Source: Saccoglossus kowalevskii
Lineage: Eukaryota > Hemichordata > Enteropneusta > Harrimaniidae
Reading direction: 5' to 3'
DNA: 37,243 bases
Assembly: GCF_000003605.2 (NCBI RefSeq)
Contig: NW_003109079.1
Coordinates: forward strand, 247,450-284,692
The position numbers and the translations under genes were made by a program. Each line of letters starts with the position of its first letter. Position 1 is the stretch's first letter. The notes under the pieces were generated by a model. The model ran no database searches. It was given only the letters and a program-made list of their open reading frames with translations, and was not told where the DNA came from. Shown here piece after piece: positions 36,901 to 37,243 of the stretch.

Positions 36901-37243
36901 AATTTTAGAAGAATATTGAAAAAAATACTGAATTAAAAACATCTGAAAAGTTATATAACTATAATATTGCTTTTTGTTAATGGTGGGATCCAAGTTGTGA
37001 GCGTCGGTCGTTGGGTGATTGTCGTTCGCCACACAAACCTAAACCACCGTCCCTTAACACCGTGAGGTGCCTACACGAATGCCAGAACGCTATGTTCTCA
37101 GTGTTGTTACTTTGAGATGGATTGCGAACTTCCAACAAAGAAAACAGGATCTTTAAGTACAAGATATAATTGAGGGATTTAATGACATAAAAATGCAAAA
37201 AACTATGAGTCACAGGCAAAAATGTATGCCACCAATAACAACC
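33921..37243. other. Upstream region without supported genes
   Basis: No coding exon or RNA gene recognised. It contains a C13 run (34231-34243), a G11 run (34759-34769), perfect donor-like GTAAGT sites on the minus strand at 35724 and 35914 that could end distal untranslated exons, and the GC-rich repeated motif at 36299-36381. Both flanks are AT-rich. Confidence 0.45.
36299..36381. repeat. GC-rich direct and inverted repeats
   Basis: GGCGCAGCGCG occurs at 36299-36309 and 36371-36381. Between them ACACGCGCTG (36340-36349) is the exact reverse complement of CAGCGCGTGT (36303-36312), allowing a 10-bp stem with a 27-base loop. It stands out in AT-rich surroundings. Confidence 0.75.

Overview
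This is animal nuclear DNA, AT-rich and mostly non-coding. Gene structure and sequence style (one long conserved exon with clear splice sites, very long flanking introns, many microsatellites, a 258-base run of N) fit a whole-genome shotgun scaffold from a bilaterian, probably a marine invertebrate such as a hemichordate or lophotrochozoan. The species cannot be fixed from the sequence.

The only gene I can support is a sodium/calcium exchanger (NCX, SLC8 family) on the minus strand. One exon (30997-32895) carries the start codon, signal peptide, transmembrane helices 1-5 with the alpha-1 repeat, the XIP-like segment, the complete first calcium-binding domain (CBD1) and the first part of CBD2. 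It ends at a canonical donor exactly where vertebrate SLC8 genes and fly Calx switch to alternatively spliced CBD2 exons. The second half of the protein is not visible, so positions 1-30996 are best read as one very long intron, unless small exons were missed. Positions 32896-37243 lie upstream of the coding exon and hold a CpG-rich block (about 33440-33920) that is a candidate promoter or untranslated first exon.

Region by region: 1-597, unremarkable AT-rich flank. 598-3988, a 21-bp minisatellite of roughly 140 units, with a decayed outlying block, several unit families in homogenised runs, and higher-order duplications. 3989-30996, intron with microsatellites, a 157-bp tandem duplication with an open frame (8026-8320), a tiny inverted repeat bounded by 10-bp direct repeats (8605-8652), a strong G-quadruplex motif (10882-10901), old interspersed repeats (about 13090-13790, 20011-20318, 24120-25070) and an assembly gap (24691-24948). 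30997-32895, NCX coding exon. 32896-37243, upstream region.

The least ordinary signals are the 21-bp array with its nested higher-order structure, and a dispersed word TGCATNATGGG found six times on the two strands, far above chance, including once in the candidate promoter. I saw no RNA genes, CRISPR arrays, intact transposase or reverse transcriptase genes.
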